A DNA stretch of 64,000 nt from Streptomyces hundungensis (GTDB lineage Bacteria > Actinomycetota > Actinomycetes > Streptomycetales > Streptomycetaceae). A program made the position numbers and the translations under genes. The first letter of the stretch is position 1; every line of letters begins with the position of its first letter. Of this stretch, positions 61,031-64,000 are shown in pieces. The stretch covers positions 4,464,001 through 4,528,000 of the forward strand of contig NZ_CP032698.1 of assembly GCF_003627815.1 (NCBI RefSeq), read 5' to 3'. The notes beneath the pieces were generated by a model. It was not told where the DNA came from, searched no databases, and saw nothing but the letters and a program-made list of their open reading frames with translations.

Positions 61031-61247
61031 TCCCGGCCCCCCTTCCTTCCTTACGCCCTCCACGCTAGGAGCGCCCCGCCCCGCTCCACCCGACATTCTG
61101 TGCCCGCTCCTGTCGTATCCCGGCGGCGGCCACGGTGAGCGGGTCCGCGCCGGTCAACACGCTTGATCGGTACGGGGGTTAGCCCCCGGCGGGCGGGCCG
61201 GGGCAGCCGGATGGTTTCGGTCGCGCACCACGACGAGGCTGGGGCGC

Positions 61248-62741
61248 ATGACGAACTTCCTTCAGCGTGCGGCGCTGGTGCCCCTGTCCGGCGCGGCCCT
61301 GGCCGCCACCCTCCTGAACCCGGCGGCCGAGGCCGCTTCCCCTGCCGCCGGACCCGCCCTGGCCTGGCACGCCTGCGCCAAGGCCGGGGGTCCCCTCGAC
61401 CAGGAGTGCGCCGATCTGTCCGTCCCGCTCGACTACGGCGACCCGGCCGGGCCCCGGCTCACCCTCGCCGTGTCCCGGGTGCGCAGCGACCGTCCCGAGG
61501 CGCGGCGCGGCACCCTCGCGGTGATACCGGGCGGCCCCGGCGGCTCCGGGGTGCAGCGCCTGACCCAGAAGGGCGAGGCGCTGCGCAAGGAGACCAAGGG
61601 CGCGTACGACCTGGTCGCCTTCGATCCGCGCGGGGTGGGCGGCAGCACCCGGGCGAGCTGCCGACTGGCGCCCGACGACCGGAGATTGGTGAACCTGCGG
61701 CCCTGGCCGGACGCGGACGGCGCCATCACCGACAACGTCGCGCGGGCCCGCCGCACCGCAACGGAGTGCGCCGGCAACGGCGGCGCGGTCCTGCGCAGCT
61801 TCAGCACCGCCAACGAGGTGCGCGACCTGGACCTGCTGCGCCGGGCGCTGGGCGAGCGGAAACTGTCGGCCTGGGGCACCTCGTACGGAACGTATGTGGG
61901 CGCCCAGTACGCGCAGAAGTTCCCCGGCCGCACCGACCGCTTCGTGCTCGACAGCAGCGGGGACCCGGACCCCTCGCGCGTCGAGCGGGGCTGGCTCGCC
62001 AACATGGCCCAGGGCGTGGACGACCGCTTCCCCGACTTCGCGGCCTGGGCCGCCGACCCGGCACGCGGTGCGCTGCGGCTCGCCGAACGCGCAGATGGCG
62101 TAAGGCCGTTCTTCCTCGACCTGGCCGCACGGCTCGACCGCGCGCCCAAGGCGTCCACCACGCCGGGCGTCCCGCTCACCGGCAACGTGCTGCGCCAGGC
62201 CCTCCAGAACGCGCTGGTCGAGGACGCCGCGTTCCCGCAGCTCGCGCGGCTGATCGAGGAGGCCCGGGACCCGGCCGCGGTGCCGGTGCTGCCGCCTGCT
62301 CTCGCGGGCCCGCTGCCCGACGAGGACGCGGCGGTGATGCTCGGCGTGCTGTGCAACGACGTGACCTGGCCGTCGTCGATGGCCGCCTACCAGAGCGCGG
62401 TGAGCGCCGACCGGGCCCGGCACCCGCTGACGGCCGGGATGCCCGTGAACGTCACGCCGTGCTCGTTCTGGAAGGACGCCCCCGCGCACAAGCCGACCCG
62501 GATCACCGACGAGGGACCGTCCAACGTCCTGATGATCCAGAACCTGCGGGATCCCGCGGTGCCGTACTCCGGCGCCCTCAAGATGCGCGCCGCGTTCGGC
62601 GACCGGGCCCGCCTGGTCAGCGTCGACCACGGCGGCCACGGCGTCTATCTGGCCAACGGCAACACATGCGGCGACCGCGCGGTCACCCGCTTCCTGACCA
62701 CGGGCGAGCGGCCGGGGCGCGATCTGTACTGCGCCGCGTGA
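61248..62741 (+). CDS. Exported alpha/beta-hydrolase peptidase (TAP/Slp-type tripeptidyl aminopeptidase family)
   Basis: 497 residues. A Sec signal peptide (about 1-30, ALVPLSGAALAATLLNPAAEA) precedes the hydrolase. The oxyanion-hole segment is LAVIPGGPGGSGVQR. The nucleophile is Ser212 in WGTSYGTYVGAQ, the Asp lies in LMIQNLRDPAVPYSGAL, and the His in DHGGHGVYL. The C-terminal TAP-like domain ends with the CGDRAVTRFLTTGERP and CAA cysteines. It probably cleaves short peptides outside the cell. Start ATG 61248. Confidence 0.88.
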   Translation: MTNFLQRAALVPLSGAALAATLLNPAAEAASPAAGPALAWHACAKAGGPLDQECADLSVPLDYGDPAGPRLTLAVSRVRSDRPEARRGTLAVIPGGPGGSGVQRLTQKGEALRKETKGAYDLVAFDPRGVGGSTRASCRLAPDDRRLVNLRPWPDADGAITDNVARARRTATECAGNGGAVLRSFSTANEVRDLDLLRRALGERKLSAWGTSYGTYVGAQYAQKFPGRTDRFVLDSSGDPDPSRVERGWLANMAQGVDDRFPDFAAWAADPARGALRLAERADGVRPFFLDLAARLDRAPKASTTPGVPLTGNVLRQALQNALVEDAAFPQLARLIEEARDPAAVPVLPPALAGPLPDEDAAVMLGVLCNDVTWPSSMAAYQSAVSADRARHPLTAGMPVNVTPCSFWKDAPAHKPTRITDEGPSNVLMIQNLRDPAVPYSGALKMRAAFGDRARLVSVDHGGHGVYLANGNTCGDRAVTRFLTTGERPGRDLYCAA

Positions 62742-62759
62742 GGAGGCCGGCGGCCGGGC

Positions 62760-63095
62760 TCAGTGAGCGCGGTCGCCGTTGCCGGCCGCGCTGCGGTACC
62801 GCTCGTTGAGGCGCTGGGCCTCCTCCAGTTGGTCCTCCAGGATCACGATGCGACAGGCCGCTTCGACGGGGGTGCCCTGGTCGACGAGTTCGCGGGCGCG
62901 GGCGGCGATCCTCAGTTGGTAGCGGGAGTAACGCCGGTGGCCGCCTTCGGAGCGCAACGGAGTGATCAGCCGGGCCTCGCCGAGGGCACGCAGGAAGCCC
63001 GGGGTCGTGCCGATCATCTCGGCGGCGCGGCCCATCGTGTAGGCCGGGTAGTCGTCGTCGTCCAGCCGGTCACTGAGCGGGCGGTCTGCTGTCAT
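62760..63095 (-). CDS. MerR-family transcriptional regulator
   Basis: 111 residues. The HTH region is YTMGRAAEMIGTTPGFLRAL, followed by LITPLRSEGGHRRYSRYQLR (MerR wing) and a dimerisation helix (VILEDQLEEAQRLNERY). Short MerR proteins without an effector domain act as HspR-like or BldC-like regulators; this one cannot be assigned further. Start ATG 63095 preceded by GAGGTGAC. It lies upstream of the TAP gene in convergent orientation. Confidence 0.87.
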   Translation of the reverse strand: MTADRPLSDRLDDDDYPAYTMGRAAEMIGTTPGFLRALGEARLITPLRSEGGHRRYSRYQLRIAARARELVDQGTPVEAACRIVILEDQLEEAQRLNERYRSAAGNGDRAH

Positions 63096-63228
63096 GTCAC
63101 CTCTTGCGCAACGCGTCCAAGGACCCCGGACGTGCGGGGACCGGAGTTCCGAGGGGAAATTCAACACCATCGGTCCCTCCGGCCGTCGCGCCGACCCGGT
63201 CAGGGCGGTGCGCGGCCCCGTACGACAA

Positions 63229-63254
63229 GGGCCCCGCCGGTGTCGGCGGGGCCC
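63229..63254 (-). terminator. Terminator hairpin after the small conserved gene
   Basis: GGGCCCCGCCG and CGGCGGGGCCC form a perfect 11-bp stem with the loop GTGT. It lies 35 bases after the stop (minus strand) of the 102-residue gene and before the MerR gene. Confidence 0.75.
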
Positions 63255-63288
63255 TCGTCGTGGTCGCGGTGCGGTGGTCCGCCCGGCC

Positions 63289-63597
63289 CTAGGCGAGCGT
63301 GGTCGCGCCGAACAGCGCGGACGCCTCCTGCATCGGGGTCAGGGGGCGGACGGGCGCGGCCTGGGAGATTCCCTGGCAGGTGAAGCCCAGACGGGTCATG
63401 GCCCGGGTCACCTCCTGCGCGCTGAAGTCGCGCCGGTCCTGGCGGGTGATGACCTCGCCGACCTGCTTGACCGGGTAGTGACGGCGTCCGATGAGCACGG
63501 ACTCACCCACGACGGGCTCGGGCTTGATGCCCTTCATCGAGGCCACCACCCCGCTCTTGGAGAGGTCGAACGGGAAGCGGGCGATGACGCAGCGCAT
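63289..63597 (-). CDS. Small conserved protein downstream of a DEAD-box helicase gene
   Basis: 102 residues, beginning MRCVIARFPFDLSKSGVVAS, with GESVLIGRRHYPVKQVGEVI and FSAQEVTRAMTRLGFTCQGI in the middle. No known catalytic motif is visible. The same small gene is commonly found beside DEAD-box RNA helicase genes in Streptomyces, and here it follows one by 79 bases on the same strand. A role with RNA or cold response is only a guess. Start ATG 63597. Confidence 0.7.
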   Translation of the reverse strand: MRCVIARFPFDLSKSGVVASMKGIKPEPVVGESVLIGRRHYPVKQVGEVITRQDRRDFSAQEVTRAMTRLGFTCQGISQAAPVRPLTPMQEASALFGATTLA

Positions 63598-63676
63598 GAT
63601 GCCTCACAAGGCTCGGGGGGTGGACCGACCGGGATGTCCCGGTCGGCGGAAGGGCGGAAGGGCCCGAAGCGAATGG

Positions 63677-64000
63677 TCAGGCGACGGCGGTGCCGGACTG
63701 GCGGGATTCCGTGCTGCGGGCGGCGGGGCGCCCGGAGCGCTGGCCCGGGCGGCCGCGACGGCCACGCGACGAGGCCGAGGGGCCGCGCCGGGACCGCTCC
63801 ACGACCGGGGCGCTGATGGTGACCGGGATGCCGGAGGGGGTCTGGGCGCCGGTGATGCGCGTCAGCTCCTCGTCGCCGGAGCTGACCTGGGTGGTCTGCG
63901 GCACGATGCGGGCGCTGACCATGAGACGGCTCATCTCGCGGCGCTGGTTGGGCGTGACGAGGGTGACGACGCTGCCGGACTCGCCGGCCCGGGCGGTACG
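63677..64000 (-). CDS. DEAD-box RNA helicase, C-terminal end (partial)
   Basis: 108 residues up to the window edge; the 5' part lies outside. The first visible residues RTARAGESGSVVTLVTPNQ are the end of helicase motif VI and the following strand. A disordered basic tail follows (RSRRGPSASSRGRRGRPGQR), common in actinobacterial DEAD-box helicases that bind RNA. The assignment rests on motif VI alone but is strong. It probably shares a transcript with the downstream small conserved gene. Confidence 0.8.
   Translation of the reverse strand, partial: RTARAGESGSVVTLVTPNQRREMSRLMVSARIVPQTTQVSSGDEELTRITGAQTPSGIPVTISAPVVERSRRGPSASSRGRRGRPGQRSGRPAARSTESRQSGTAVA

Overview
The window looks like part of a Streptomyces chromosome. 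GC content is very high, third codon positions are almost always G or C, many genes overlap by the ATGA/GTGA type, and several families are typical of the genus: snapalysin with a divergent LysR regulator, an XRE/DUF397 pair, a fused CobL and CobIJ B12 pathway, and a Trp-codon attenuator before a tryptophanyl-tRNA synthetase. No rRNA, tRNA, CRISPR array, prophage or intact insertion sequence was seen.

Layout. 1-7.9 kb: edge of a contractile injection system (CIS) locus, with two paralogous membrane-anchored NEW3-like proteins that have different C-terminal domains (the second interrupted by a frameshift), a CIS-type AAA+ ATPase, a DUF4255 protein and an atypical LuxR-type response regulator. 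8.5-16.5 kb: metG, a VWA protein, a DUF4034-like protein with an APC permease, and the LysR/snapalysin pair. 16.6-28 kb: a FUSC-type transporter, small membrane proteins, attenuator-controlled trpS, a lysozyme-like lipoprotein, a DHA2 MFS exporter, an XRE/DUF397 pair and a KimA-like potassium/amino-acid permease. 28.3-30.1 kb: small zinc ribbons, an AA10 lytic polysaccharide monooxygenase, and the C-terminal remnant of a TetM/OtrA-like ribosomal protection gene. 30.4-43.1 kb: cobalamin biosynthesis (cobL, cobM, cbiD, cobK, cobIJ, cobH, cobG) and cobN behind a B12 riboswitch. 43.2-48.4 kb: an ECF sigma factor fused to a zinc-finger segment, membrane segments and a CAP domain; a methyltransferase; and a GntR regulator followed by a 29-residue peptide and an isoaspartyl-methyltransferase-like enzyme, with two matching operator-like palindromes. 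48.6-60.1 kb: a DyP-type peroxidase homologue lacking its catalytic Asp, an Opp-type peptide ABC transporter, two FAD oxidoreductase genes and an FCD-type GntR regulator, linked by three copies of a probable operator. 60.2-64 kb: an AraC/GyrI-type regulator, a TAP-type exported peptidase, a MerR regulator, a small conserved protein and the end of a DEAD-box helicase.

The strongest unusual signal is a dispersed GC-rich repeat family whose core is GGGGCGCGGGGAACTGCGCG. It fills at least six intergenic gaps (8.1, 16.5, 28, 30.1, 32.5 and 38.5-39.1 kb). The same element occurs eight times inside one gene, three copies inverted and five direct, all in frame. There it forms a roughly 250-residue linker between the [2Fe-2S] and FAD domains of an oxidoreductase. 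It also supplies the C-terminal tail of the FUSC transporter, the last residues of the KimA-like permease and the 5' end of the TetM-like remnant. The repeats therefore appear to have reshaped gene ends and joined protein domains.

Functions are assigned from motifs and recognised families by eye. No database search was run.
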